A stretch of 64,000 nucleotides of DNA from Pseudoxanthomonas suwonensis (GTDB lineage: Bacteria > Pseudomonadota > Gammaproteobacteria > Xanthomonadales > Xanthomonadaceae), in assembly GCF_000972865.1 (NCBI RefSeq), contig NZ_CP011144.1:3779118-3843117 (forward strand). The letters run 5' to 3'. Shown here one piece after another: positions 29,982 through 38,102 of this stretch; the first letter of the stretch is position 1, and each line of letters opens with the position of its first letter. The notes beneath the pieces are model-generated. The model saw nothing but the letters and a program-made list of their open reading frames with translations, ran no database searches and had not been told where the DNA came from. Both the position numbers and the translations under genes were made by a program.

Positions 29982-30467
29982 ATGCGCACGCCCATGCCTG
30001 CCGCGAACCTCTGCCTGACGGTCGCCCTCTGCCTCGCGCTGGCGGCCTGCAGGGGACCGCAACAGCCGGACGCGACCGTTCCGCCGGCCTCCGGCCCGGC
30101 CACCGAAGCGACCGTCGACGAAGCGGACGCCGCGACTGGCGACGCCGGCCTGGAAGGCGACATCATCGCCTCGACCAACGAGCCGTTCTGGCAGGCGCAG
30201 GTCTCCGGGCCGGTGCTGGTCCTGCGCGGCATCGACGGCCAGCGCGAACTGGCCGTCACCACCAGCGACACTGCCGGCGACACCCGCAGCGTGCGCGCGA
30301 CCGACGCCAGCGGCCTGGTCGAACTGACGGTCACGGCGACCGAATGCCAGGACACGATGTCCGGCGCGACGTTCCCCTACAGCGCGGTGCTGTCCATCGA
30401 CGGCGGTGGCCCGATCAACGGCTGCGCGCGTCCGGCGTCGATGCCGCCGCCCGGCGAACCGCAATAG
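29982..30467 (+). CDS. Lipoprotein, COG3650-like
   Basis: A 161-residue lipoprotein (lipobox ALAAC, Cys 23) with an acidic, Thr/Ala-rich spacer at about 30-58 and a C-terminal domain at about 60-155. That domain carries TNEPFWQAQV, ATECQDTMSGATFPYSAV and INGCARPAS, the pattern of the COG3650 family of predicted membrane-associated proteins, with a conserved Cys pair. The role is unknown. A GAGGAGAC ribosome site precedes the ATG. It lies 64 bases after the lipocalin in the same direction. Confidence 0.78.
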   Translation: MRTPMPAANLCLTVALCLALAACRGPQQPDATVPPASGPATEATVDEADAATGDAGLEGDIIASTNEPFWQAQVSGPVLVLRGIDGQRELAVTTSDTAGDTRSVRATDASGLVELTVTATECQDTMSGATFPYSAVLSIDGGGPINGCARPASMPPPGEPQ

Positions 30468-30553
30468 GCACGGCAGGCGCAGGATCGCCGGGGCGGAACG
30501 AGTCCAGGCGCACGGGGTAGACTGCGCGCCCCTGCAGTCGAGCGGAACGATCC

Positions 30554-30889
30554 ATGGCCGACTTTCCCGCGTGCCCGCAGTGCGGGCTGGACAACACCTA
30601 CGCCGACGGCGCGTTCTGGGTCTGCCCGGACTGCGGCCACGAGTGGAGCGGCGAGGCGGCCGCCGAGGATGCGCTGGTCGTGCGCGACAGCAACGGCAAC
30701 GTGCTGGCGGCCGGCGACACCGTGGTCGTGATCAAGGACCTCAAGGTCAAGGGCTCGTCGATCCCGCTCAAGCAGGGCACGGTGATCCGCAACATCCGCC
30801 TGGTCGAGGACGACCCGGCGCACATCGAAGGCCACTCCGACAGGATCAAGGGCCTGGTGCTGAAGACCGAGTTCCTGCGCAAGGCCTGA
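30554..30889 (+). CDS. yjdM: YjdM (PhnA) family zinc-ribbon protein
   Basis: A 111-residue cytoplasmic protein with a zinc ribbon at the N-terminus (CPQCGLDNTYADG, CPDCGHEW) and an SH3-like C-terminal domain with VVVIKDLKVKGSSIPLKQGT and GLVLKTEFLRK. It is a full-length match to the YjdM/PhnA family, historically annotated for alkylphosphonate uptake but not required for it; the true function is unsettled. The frame and ATG are clear. It stands alone between the lipoprotein gene and a convergent DUF2789 gene. Confidence 0.93.
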   Translation: MADFPACPQCGLDNTYADGAFWVCPDCGHEWSGEAAAEDALVVRDSNGNVLAAGDTVVVIKDLKVKGSSIPLKQGTVIRNIRLVEDDPAHIEGHSDRIKGLVLKTEFLRKA

Positions 30890-30911
30890 GCGCGGCGCCG
30901 GCCTGGTCAGG

Positions 30912-31151
30912 TCAGGTCGGCGCGCGCAGCGCCAGGTTGAGCTGGTCGACCACGATCGCCCAATCGGCATCCTCGATGCGTTCCTCGCGCAGCAGCTGGG
31001 CCTGCGCCGGCGACCAGAACGGCGCCTCTTCCAGGCGGACATCCTCCGGCAACGGCGCATGGCTGGCGATGAAGCCGCGGATGCCCGCCGCATCGTTGGG
31101 CAGGCCGAGCTGGGCGAACAGCTCGGAGAACGGGTGGACGGTCGGTTCCAT
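30912..31151 (-). CDS. DUF2789 family protein
   Basis: A 79-residue acidic protein that matches the DUF2789 pattern: MEPTVHPFSELFAQLGLPND at the start, IRGFIASHAPL, FWSPAQAQLLREE and DADWAIVVDQLNLALR at the end. The family is common in gammaproteobacteria and has no known role. An AAGGAG ribosome site lies seven bases before the ATG. It converges with yjdM, ending 22 bases away. Confidence 0.88.
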   Translation of the reverse strand: MEPTVHPFSELFAQLGLPNDAAGIRGFIASHAPLPEDVRLEEAPFWSPAQAQLLREERIEDADWAIVVDQLNLALRAPT

Positions 31152-31363
31152 GCGAAGGCTCCTTGGGGAAGGACGTGCCGGCCACAGGGTGGCGCGCGCG
31201 GCGTCAAGACCGGATCAGGGTGCTGCGCCGGCCGCGCCGGGGTGCCGGTCAGCCCCCCGACTTCCGTCATGGGCCCGGCGGTCGGCGGGAATGCTATCAA
31301 TCCGCACGCCCGGGAGGCGCGCACCATCCGGCAGCGCTCCCCGCATGACAGGAGAGAGCCCGC

Positions 31364-32524
31364 ATGCGTACCACCCGTCGTGACCTGATCCGGCTCGGCG
31401 CCCTGGCGGCGGCCGCGGCCGCTTTTCCCGCGCTGGCCAGTGCCGCGGCATCCACTGCGCCCATCGCCCGTGCATCCCGGCCGCTGCGCATCCTGATCCT
31501 CGGCGGCACCGGCTTCACCGGGCCGTTCCAGGTCGCCTACGCGCTGGCCCGCGGCCACCAGGTGACCCTGTTCAACCGCGGCAAGCGGCCGTCCCCGGAG
31601 TGGCCGGGCGAGGTGGAGCAGCTGCACGGCGACCGCAACAGCGGCGACCTGTCCGCGCTGCGCGGCCGCACCTGGGACGTGTGCATCGACAACCCGACCA
31701 GCCTGCCGTTCTGGGTGCGCGACGCCGGCCAGGCACTGAAGGGCAACGTCGGCCACTACCTGTTCATCTCCACCATCTCGGTCTATGCCGATGGCAGCCA
31801 GCCCGGCATTACCGAGGACGCGGCGCTGGCGCCGTACCGGGGCGCGGACGCCATGGCCGAGACCCAGCAGACGCTGATGGCCGACGTGCAGAACCTGTAC
31901 GGCCCGCTCAAGGCGCTGAGCGAGGCCGAGGCCTGGAAGCAGTTCGGCGAGCGGGTGACGGTGGTGCGTCCGGGCTACATCGTCGGCCCGCGCGACGAGA
32001 CCGACCGCTTCACCTACTGGCCGCACCGGGTCGCGCAGGGCGGCGAGGTGCTGGTGCCGGGCGACGGCAAGGATCCGATCCAGATCATCGACGGCCGCGA
32101 CCTGGGCGAATGGATGATCCGGCTGGCGGAGAACGGCAGCTTCGGCACCTTCAACGCGGTCGGTCCGCGCGAGCCGCTGCTGATGGACGCGATGCTCGAG
32201 ACCTCGCGCAAGGTGACCGGCAGCCGGGCGACCTTCACCCACGTGCCGGCGGAATTCGTGGTCGAGAACAAGCTCGACCTGCCGATCTGGGTGTACCGCG
32301 GCGATGGCCCCTATGCCGGCTACGGCCAGGTGAGCAACGCCCGCGCGGTCGGCGCCGGGCTCACCTTCCGGCCGCTGGCCACGACCGTGGCCGAAACGCT
32401 GGAATGGTTCGGCAGCCTGCCGGCCGAGCGCCAGGCCAAGCTGCGCGCCGGGATCCCGCGCGAACGCGAGGCCGAAGTGCTGAAGGCCTGGCACGCGCGG
32501 GCCGCGGCTGCGCCCGCCGCCTGA
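31364..32524 (+). CDS. Tat-exported NAD-dependent epimerase-like protein
   Basis: A 386-residue extended short-chain dehydrogenase fold with a twin-arginine signal (TTRRDLIRLGALAAAAAAFP). The nucleotide motif ILGGTGFTGPFQVAYAL follows at about residue 46. The usual catalytic YxxxK is not obvious: the segment NLYGPLKALSEAEAW places Tyr and Lys in YGPLK, which fits YxxxK. Related proteins are annotated as isoflavone reductase or NAD-dependent epimerase homologues. A GGAG ribosome site is present. The export of a nucleotide-binding enzyme by Tat implies folding with its cofactor before transport. Substrate is unknown. Confidence 0.83.
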   Translation: MRTTRRDLIRLGALAAAAAAFPALASAAASTAPIARASRPLRILILGGTGFTGPFQVAYALARGHQVTLFNRGKRPSPEWPGEVEQLHGDRNSGDLSALRGRTWDVCIDNPTSLPFWVRDAGQALKGNVGHYLFISTISVYADGSQPGITEDAALAPYRGADAMAETQQTLMADVQNLYGPLKALSEAEAWKQFGERVTVVRPGYIVGPRDETDRFTYWPHRVAQGGEVLVPGDGKDPIQIIDGRDLGEWMIRLAENGSFGTFNAVGPREPLLMDAMLETSRKVTGSRATFTHVPAEFVVENKLDLPIWVYRGDGPYAGYGQVSNARAVGAGLTFRPLATTVAETLEWFGSLPAERQAKLRAGIPREREAEVLKAWHARAAAAPAA

Positions 32525-32579
32525 CGCCGGACGCGGCACCGGCGGCGCGCCAGGCGGCAAGGAAGCCAGGGCCCCGCGG

Positions 32580-33536
32580 TCAGGCCTTCCCGCGCACCAG
32601 GTCCGAGGAGACCTGCCACAGGCGCGCGGCCATCGCCGCGTCCCGCTGCAGCGCGCTCTGTTCGCCGGCGCGGAAGTCGGCCAGGTACTGGCCACTGACG
32701 CCGGCCATCGCCGGATGCACGGCGGCGTAGCAGGGCGTGGCCGCGCCCTGTGCGGGCGTGCGCGCGTCGTCGCGGTAGCCTTCGTCCACGTTGCGCAGGA
32801 TCGCGGTGCGCGTATGCCCGGGGCTGACGCAGTTGCTGGTCGCGCCGCTGCCGCGCAGGCGGCGCGACAGCTCGAGCGAGAACAGGCCGTTGGCCAGCTT
32901 GGAGTGGGAGTAGCCACGCGGGTACCAGCCCTCGCCGGAGAGGCGGTCGAACTGGATGCCACCCGGCGGCGCGGTGCGGTGGCTGCCGCTGCCGACCACC
33001 ACCACCCGGCCACGCGCCGCGACCACCGTGTCCAGCAGTTGCTCGACCAGCAGGAAGTGGCCGAGGTGGTTGACCACGAACTGCTTCTCCAGCCCGCCCA
33101 CGCGCTCCCAGTCGTCGAGCACGATGCCGGCGTTGCAGACCAGCGCGTCCAGCCGCGGCGCCAGCCGGCGCACCTGCGCGGCGCAGGCCCGGACCGAGTC
33201 GAAGTCGGCCAGGTCCAGCACCACCGGCGTGGCCTGGCCGCGCACGCCGGCGCAGGCGGCGCGGCCCTTCTCCGGGGAGCGGGCGGTACCGATCACGTGC
33301 GCGCCGCGCAGTGCCAGCACCCGCATCGTCTCCAGCCCGATGCCCGAATTGCAGCCGGTGACCAGTATCGTGCGGCCGCGCAGGTCCAGGCCGGCGGTGG
33401 CCTGCTCGGCGGAGATGCCCGCCGCGAGGCCGGCCGGCGGGGGCGGCACCGATGCGACGGCGGCGAAGGGCAACAGCGTCGCCAGCGGTGCGAGCGCGCC
33501 GGCCTGCAGCAGGCGGCGGCGGAACGTGTCGGGCAT
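32580..33536 (-). CDS. Short-chain dehydrogenase with Tat-like signal
   Basis: A 318-residue classical-type SDR. Residues 1-28 form a Tat-like or Sec-like signal (FRRRLLQAGALAPLATLLPF). The cofactor motif GCNSGIGLETM, the structural VCNAGI, the serine region VVGSGSH and the catalytic YSHSK are in place. The domain around GWYPRGYSHSKLANGLFSLE resembles retinol dehydrogenase-like (WW-domain oxidoreductase type) SDRs. It converges with the epimerase-like gene, 56 bases apart, and both carry export signals, so they may act on related substrates outside the cytoplasm; this is inference. Confidence 0.83.
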   Translation of the reverse strand: MPDTFRRRLLQAGALAPLATLLPFAAVASVPPPPAGLAAGISAEQATAGLDLRGRTILVTGCNSGIGLETMRVLALRGAHVIGTARSPEKGRAACAGVRGQATPVVLDLADFDSVRACAAQVRRLAPRLDALVCNAGIVLDDWERVGGLEKQFVVNHLGHFLLVEQLLDTVVAARGRVVVVGSGSHRTAPPGGIQFDRLSGEGWYPRGYSHSKLANGLFSLELSRRLRGSGATSNCVSPGHTRTAILRNVDEGYRDDARTPAQGAATPCYAAVHPAMAGVSGQYLADFRAGEQSALQRDAAMAARLWQVSSDLVRGKA

Positions 33537-33753
33537 CGGCAGGGTCCTGGATGGGGTAGGGATCCCCAGCCTCGCCGCAGCCGGCGTCCCGGATCAAGTC
33601 CCGACGTGTCGCGCGGGAACCGCGGCACCGGCCGTGGCGGATGAATCGCATCGAAGCGAGGGCGACCTCCGTGCGTTTTTTTCACGCCGGCTTGGCGTTC
33701 CGGCGTCATAGCTTTGTCCGCATCGCGATCCGCGATGGGACAGAGGAAACGGC

Positions 33754-34452
33754 ATGGCCACCGCCAGCGAGAAGCGCGCCCAGTTGCGCGGACTGATGAA
33801 GGGCATCGACATCGCCATGTTCACCACCCTCGGCGAGGACGGTTTCCCGGTCAGCCGCCCGCTGAGCACCCAGGATGCGGAATTCGACGGCCGCCTGCTG
33901 TGGTTCTTCGTCAGGCGTTCCAGCGCCAAGGTGGCCGAGGTCCGGCGCCATCCCAAGGTCAACGTGGCCTACGCCTCGAAGGAGAAGAACGTCTATCTGT
34001 CCGTGGCCGGCATGGCCGAGGTGGTGGATGACCAGGCGAAGATCGACGCGTTCTGGAACGACGCGCTGAAGGCCTTCTTCCCCGGCGGCCGCACCGATCC
34101 GGACCTGGTGCTGCTGCGGGTCACCGTGCACACCGTCGAGTACTGGGATGGCCCGTCGACCCTGCTGGGCAAGGCGATCGCCTTCGTGGTCGCGCGGGTG
34201 CGCAAGGACGATTCGGCGATGGGCGACAGCGGCCAGCTGCGCATGGCGCCGGTGCGCGCGCGCAAGCGGCCGGCCGGTGCCGGCGGCAAGGCCGCAACGA
34301 AGAAGGCCACGACGAAGAAGACGGCGCGGACGACCACGCGCACCGCCGGCGGGCGCAAGCTGGCTGGCGACCGCGCCGCGCCGGCGAAGAAGGCCGGCAA
34401 GGCCGCCGCGAAGAAGGCGCCGGCCCGGCGCACGGGCCGCAAGACGGGCTGA
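33754..34452 (+). CDS. PNPOx-like flavin protein with histone H1-like tail
   Basis: A 232-residue protein in two parts. Residues 1-150 form a split-barrel flavin-binding domain of the pyridoxamine phosphate oxidase-like class (general stress protein 26 group), with AMFTTLGEDGFPVSRPLSTQ, LWFFVRRSSAKVAEV and VNVAYASKEKNVYLSVAGMA. Residues 168-232 are a basic Lys/Ala/Arg/Thr-rich tail with AAKKA and TKK repeats, like bacterial histone H1-type tails, and should bind DNA or RNA. The tail is in frame with no gap, so this is a single protein. An AGAGGAAA ribosome site precedes the ATG. The function of the fusion is unknown. Confidence 0.85.
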   Translation: MATASEKRAQLRGLMKGIDIAMFTTLGEDGFPVSRPLSTQDAEFDGRLLWFFVRRSSAKVAEVRRHPKVNVAYASKEKNVYLSVAGMAEVVDDQAKIDAFWNDALKAFFPGGRTDPDLVLLRVTVHTVEYWDGPSTLLGKAIAFVVARVRKDDSAMGDSGQLRMAPVRARKRPAGAGGKAATKKATTKKTARTTTRTAGGRKLAGDRAAPAKKAGKAAAKKAPARRTGRKTG

Positions 34453-34533
34453 ACCGTGCCGCGGGGAAGCTTGGGCCACGGTTCATCGGCCCTCGCGCAC
34501 CCTCGGCATCGAGCGATCAGCGGGAGGACGGAC

Positions 34534-34797
34534 ATGGCGACCGGTTGGGCAGGCGATGGTGCGGTCAACGACCAGATCGACGCGACGGTGAAGGACGCGG
34601 TCGAGCGCGCGCGCCGGCAACTGCCGCAGGGTCCGGGCCTGGAGCGTTGCGAGGAGTGCGACGCGCCGATCCCGGCAGCACGGCGCAAGGCCATCCCGGG
34701 CGTGCGCCTGTGCGTGTCCTGCCAGGAAGTCCATGACGAGGAAGCGGGCTTCAGCGCCTACAACCGGCGCGGCAGCAAGGACAGCCAGCTGCGCTGA
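34534..34797 (+). CDS. DksA/TraR-family zinc-finger protein
   Basis: An 87-residue protein of the short DksA/TraR class, related to YbiI. The zinc finger is CEECDAPIPAARRKAIPGVR followed by LCVSC. A short helical N-terminus (residues 10-35) replaces the long coiled coil of DksA. TraR-like proteins bind the RNA polymerase secondary channel without ppGpp; whether this one does is not known. ATG 34534 has a GGGAGG ribosome site. It follows the PNPOx-like gene by 81 bases and may share its transcript. Confidence 0.88.
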   Translation: MATGWAGDGAVNDQIDATVKDAVERARRQLPQGPGLERCEECDAPIPAARRKAIPGVRLCVSCQEVHDEEAGFSAYNRRGSKDSQLR

Positions 34798-34818
34798 GCA
34801 GGCACCCGCGGCCCCGCG

Positions 34819-35436
34819 CTAGCCCTGGGGCTTCTGCGCTTCCACCGGATCGCCCGGCGGCACCAGCCAGCGCGCCGGCACCTGCTGGCCGCGCCAGCGC
34901 CGGACGGTGCGCTGGAAGAACAGGTTGTTGGGGATCTGCAGCACGCTGCCTTCCTCGCTGGCGCCGGTGCCCACTTCCAGCAGGGTGGTGTAGATCAGGT
35001 TGATGTCGATCACCCGGCCCTTGAGCCCGGGCTTCTCGCCGTTCTCCAGCACCTCGATGTGGTCGTACAGGCGGAACGGCCGTGTGCTGAAGATCAGCAC
35101 CGTGCAGAAGATGTTGGACAGCACGCTCCAGGCGGCGAAGAAGGCCACCGCGCCGACCGCCGCGAAACCGGTGAATGCCGTCCACAGCACGGTACCGGAC
35201 ACGCCGAGCCGCTCCAGCACCAGCAGCAGCGCGGCGAACGCGATCAGGGTGGCCGATACCCGGCGCAGCACGGCGGCCATCTCCGGCGGCAGGCCGCGGC
35301 GCGACATCAGCCGGCGGACCGCCGCGCGCACCAGCCGCTGTAGCAGCCAGGCCACCAGCACGACCAGCAGCACTTCGCCGATCGGCAGCACCGTGCCGAG
35401 CCAGTCCTGGATCCAGACGGGCATACGTTCCTTCAT
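34819..35436 (-). CDS. Small MscS-type mechanosensitive channel
   Basis: A 205-residue member of the MscS family. Three hydrophobic helices lie at about residues 12-35, 57-78 and 83-110. The third is the pore helix with Gly/Ala pattern FTGFAAVGAVAFFAAWSVLSN, followed by the beta domain RPFRLYDHIEVL and GRVIDINLIYTTLLE and the PNNLFFQRTVRR motif. It stops soon after, lacking the large C-terminal cage domain of MscS (286 residues), as in other minimal members. It would release solutes on osmotic downshock. Upstream is a divergently placed unrelated gene end; regulation is not visible. Confidence 0.88.
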   Translation of the reverse strand: MKERMPVWIQDWLGTVLPIGEVLLVVLVAWLLQRLVRAAVRRLMSRRGLPPEMAAVLRRVSATLIAFAALLLVLERLGVSGTVLWTAFTGFAAVGAVAFFAAWSVLSNIFCTVLIFSTRPFRLYDHIEVLENGEKPGLKGRVIDINLIYTTLLEVGTGASEEGSVLQIPNNLFFQRTVRRWRGQQVPARWLVPPGDPVEAQKPQG

Positions 35437-35553
35437 CCGTTGCCGACCCGCATGCGGCCGCCACGGCCGCTTCCGGCTGCCATTCTAGGAGATGAACGGC
35501 GGACCCTGTTCCATTGGCGGCAAATCCGCCGGGGCGGCACTACGCGATCGGCC

Positions 35554-36672
35554 TCAGGCGCGAGGCAGGATGGCCGCGACCACCCGGTTGCGGCCGGCGT
35601 GCTTGGCCGCGTAGAGCGCGGCATCGGCTGCCTCGAGCCAATCGCGCACGCTGGCGTGGCCCGCATCGGCCGCGGCCACGCCGATGCTGACCGAACAGCG
35701 CAGGCCGGCCATGTGGGGCAGGGCGAGCGCCGCCGCCTCGACGTCGCGGCGCATGCCTTCGGCGACCGCCACGGCGTCGTCGCGGCCGGCACCGGCCAGC
35801 ACCACCGCGAACTCGTCGCCGCCGAAGCGGCCGGCGCTGTCGTGTTCGCCCAGGCGCCGGCGCAGGATCCCGGCGGCCATGCGCAGCACGTCGTCGCCGG
35901 AGGCATGGCCGTACTGGTCGTTGATGTCCTTGAAACGGTCGATGTCGACCATCAGCAACACCGCCGGCGCGGCCTCCTCGCGGTGCCGGTGCAGCGCCGC
36001 TTCGGCCTGCTGCTGCCAGTGGCGGCGTCCGGACAGGCCGGTCAGCGCATCCACCCGCTGCAGCCGGTCCAGCTCGCGGTTCTGCTCGCGGATCCGGCCG
36101 ATCAGGCGGTTGGCTGCCAGGCTCACCGCGACGGTATGGATCAGCAGCACGGGGAGGCAGGCCAGGATCACCGCCATGCTGGTCGCCGGCTGGAACGCCA
36201 GCCCGGTGGCCACGCTGCCCAGCACGGCGCCGGCGAGCATCACCGGCAGCGACTGCAGCCACAGGCGCGGGATGCCGGTGCTGATCTTGTCGACCGTGGT
36301 CAGCGTGACCAGGAGCACGCTGGGCAGCAGGTTGAAGTGCATCAGCGGCACCCACATGCCGGCCAGCGCCGAATCGAACAGCAGGTTGCGCACCTCGGCG
36401 CGGTGCGGATGCCGGCTGCGCAGCGCCAGCCACAGCGCCAGCTGCGGCCAGAGCAGGGCGGTGAAGCCCAGCCACGCCCAGGTCGCCGCCGGGGCTCCGC
36501 TTTCGTAGAGGACCGCCGCCAGCGGCAGCCCGCCCAGGCCCATGCCGAGCACGCGCAGCGGATAGACCTGGCGCGGCATGCGCGCAAGCCGTTCGGACGC
36601 GGTCGCCGACAACCCGGCGTGGGTGCCGGGCAGGGCAGAGGCGTGTTGATCCAGGGAGGCCCCGGTCGGCAT
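35554..36672 (-). CDS. MASE2-GGDEF diguanylate cyclase, AdrA/DgcC-like
   Basis: A 372-residue membrane diguanylate cyclase. Residues about 30-175 carry the MASE2 sensor region with helices and the RQVYPLRVLGMGLGGLPLA motif, as in AdrA (DgcC). A coiled coil leads to a GGDEF domain (about 205-365) with DALTGLSGRRHW, MVDIDRFKDINDQYGHASGD and GGDEF intact. The residue pattern before GGDEF (GEHD) lacks the Arg of an RxxD inhibitory site. It should make c-di-GMP. No cellulose genes are seen nearby. The ATG at 36672 is followed by an Arg-rich start. It follows the S4-domain gene after about 48 bases on the same strand. Confidence 0.9.
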   Translation of the reverse strand: MPTGASLDQHASALPGTHAGLSATASERLARMPRQVYPLRVLGMGLGGLPLAAVLYESGAPAATWAWLGFTALLWPQLALWLALRSRHPHRAEVRNLLFDSALAGMWVPLMHFNLLPSVLLVTLTTVDKISTGIPRLWLQSLPVMLAGAVLGSVATGLAFQPATSMAVILACLPVLLIHTVAVSLAANRLIGRIREQNRELDRLQRVDALTGLSGRRHWQQQAEAALHRHREEAAPAVLLMVDIDRFKDINDQYGHASGDDVLRMAAGILRRRLGEHDSAGRFGGDEFAVVLAGAGRDDAVAVAEGMRRDVEAAALALPHMAGLRCSVSIGVAAADAGHASVRDWLEAADAALYAAKHAGRNRVVAAILPRA

Positions 36673-36719
36673 GCGGCGATCCCCCTTCGCGCAACGACCC
36701 GATGCCGGCATGATACCGG

Positions 36720-36953
36720 TCAATCCGGCACAGTGCCCGGATGGACGCGGATGCTGATCCCGTCGTACTCGACCCGCTGGCCCGCGCGGATCTTGCAGGT
36801 CTTGCGCAGCTCCACCGCGCCGTCCACCCGCACCCGGCCATCGGCCACGAGCGCCTTGCCGGCACCGCCGCTGTCGCACAGTCCGGCCAGCTTGAGCAGC
36901 TGGTTGAGTTCGACGTAATCGCCTTCCAGTTCGAAATCCAGTGCGTCCGCCAT
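36720..36953 (-). CDS. S4-domain RNA-binding protein, YbcJ-like
   Basis: A 77-residue protein that is essentially a single S4 domain: YVELNQLLKLAGLCDSGGAG, KALVADGRVRVDG and GQRVEYDGISIRV. It matches YbcJ of Escherichia coli, a small RNA-binding protein of unknown target, possibly ribosomal. It begins eight bases after the stop of the transglutaminase-like gene and precedes the diguanylate cyclase gene; the three are probably co-transcribed. Confidence 0.88.
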   Translation of the reverse strand: MADALDFELEGDYVELNQLLKLAGLCDSGGAGKALVADGRVRVDGAVELRKTCKIRAGQRVEYDGISIRVHPGTVPD

Positions 36954-36961
36954 GCGTGGCC

Positions 36962-38059
36962 TCAGTGTCCGAGATGACTGGAGGCCTGCTGCCGCCAGCG
37001 GCGCAGGTTCTCCAGCTTCTGCCGGTAGACGCTGCGGACCTGCTCGCTGCCGCCCAGCGTATAGGCACGGCCCAGTTCGCGCTGCGCGCGGGGCAGGTCC
37101 CCGGACAGGAAGTAGACCCGCGCCAGCCCGAAATGGAACGTGTGCTCTCCGTCCTGCAGCCGTATCGCGCGGCGGTAGCGGGCGACGGCGCAATCGTAGT
37201 CGCCGTTGTTCTCGCATTCCAGCGCGCGCATGAACTGGTGGAACGGATCGGAGTTCTGGACGCTGTCCAGGCGCCATTCGTAGCGCCGTTGCATGCGCAC
37301 GTCGCCGTTGCGGCGGTACAGGCCGACCAGGTTGCTGAGCGTGGCCGCATGCTGGTGGTTGCGCCGCAGCGCGGAGAAATACGCATGCTCGGCGCCGCGC
37401 ACGTCGCCTTCGCGCAGCAGCAGCACGCCCAGGTTGTTCCAGGCCGCCACGAAGTCCGGATCGTCCTCCAGCGCGGCCAGCAGCGCGGCGCGCGCACCGC
37501 CGCTGTCGCCTTCGACCAGCAACTCGGCGCCGCGGTTGTTGTGGAAATGCGCCATTGCACGGCGGTCGTCGATCCCGCGCGGGCGGTTGCGGGCGGCGAG
37601 GATGTTGGTGTCCACGTCCACCACCTGCCACTGCGTGCCGACGCGGACGCCGACGTTGACGTGGTTGGCGTTGTAGATCACCCCCTCGTCCTGGTACCAC
37701 GCCAGCACTTCGCCCACTTCCTGGACCTGCGCCTCCAGGCCGGCCTCGCGCGCCAGCGCCACGAACAGCAGGGTGAAGGACAGGCAGTTGGCCTTGCGGT
37801 CGCGATACACCTCGGCGACCGTGCGGGTGGTGCTGTTGTCGTATTCCAGGGCGAGCCCGTCGTCGCCGAAGACATAGTCGGCCAGGCGCTCCAGCCGCTG
37901 GCTGCGGGAGCCGCCGGGCGCCACCACCCGCTGCCGCACGACCTCGCGCAGTTCGCCGGGAACCGCCATGACCTGCGCTGCATCGGGCACGGCGGCCGCA
38001 GCGGTGGCCGGCACCGGCGCCAGCGCCAGTACGACGATCAATGACCAGACCTGGAGCAT
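36962..38059 (-). CDS. Exported transglutaminase-like TPR protein
   Basis: A 365-residue exported protein with a signal peptide (MLQVWSLIVVLALAPVPATA, cleavage near 20). Residues about 60-175 form a transglutaminase-like cysteine protease fold with the triad Cys (KANCLSFTLLF), His (ANHVNVGV) and Asp (VVDVDTN). From about residue 185 to the end are tetratricopeptide repeats (FHNNRGAELLVEGD, AAWNNLGVLLLREGD, LSNLVGLYRRNGD). Such proteins are predicted periplasmic peptidases or cross-linking enzymes; the substrate is unknown. ATG 38059 has GGAGGG upstream. It ends eight bases before the S4 gene. Confidence 0.85.
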   Translation of the reverse strand: MLQVWSLIVVLALAPVPATAAAAVPDAAQVMAVPGELREVVRQRVVAPGGSRSQRLERLADYVFGDDGLALEYDNSTTRTVAEVYRDRKANCLSFTLLFVALAREAGLEAQVQEVGEVLAWYQDEGVIYNANHVNVGVRVGTQWQVVDVDTNILAARNRPRGIDDRRAMAHFHNNRGAELLVEGDSGGARAALLAALEDDPDFVAAWNNLGVLLLREGDVRGAEHAYFSALRRNHQHAATLSNLVGLYRRNGDVRMQRRYEWRLDSVQNSDPFHQFMRALECENNGDYDCAVARYRRAIRLQDGEHTFHFGLARVYFLSGDLPRAQRELGRAYTLGGSEQVRSVYRQKLENLRRWRQQASSHLGH

Positions 38060-38102
38060 GGCACCCTCCCGGATGGACCACGGTGCCGCCAGTCTATGCC
38101 TT

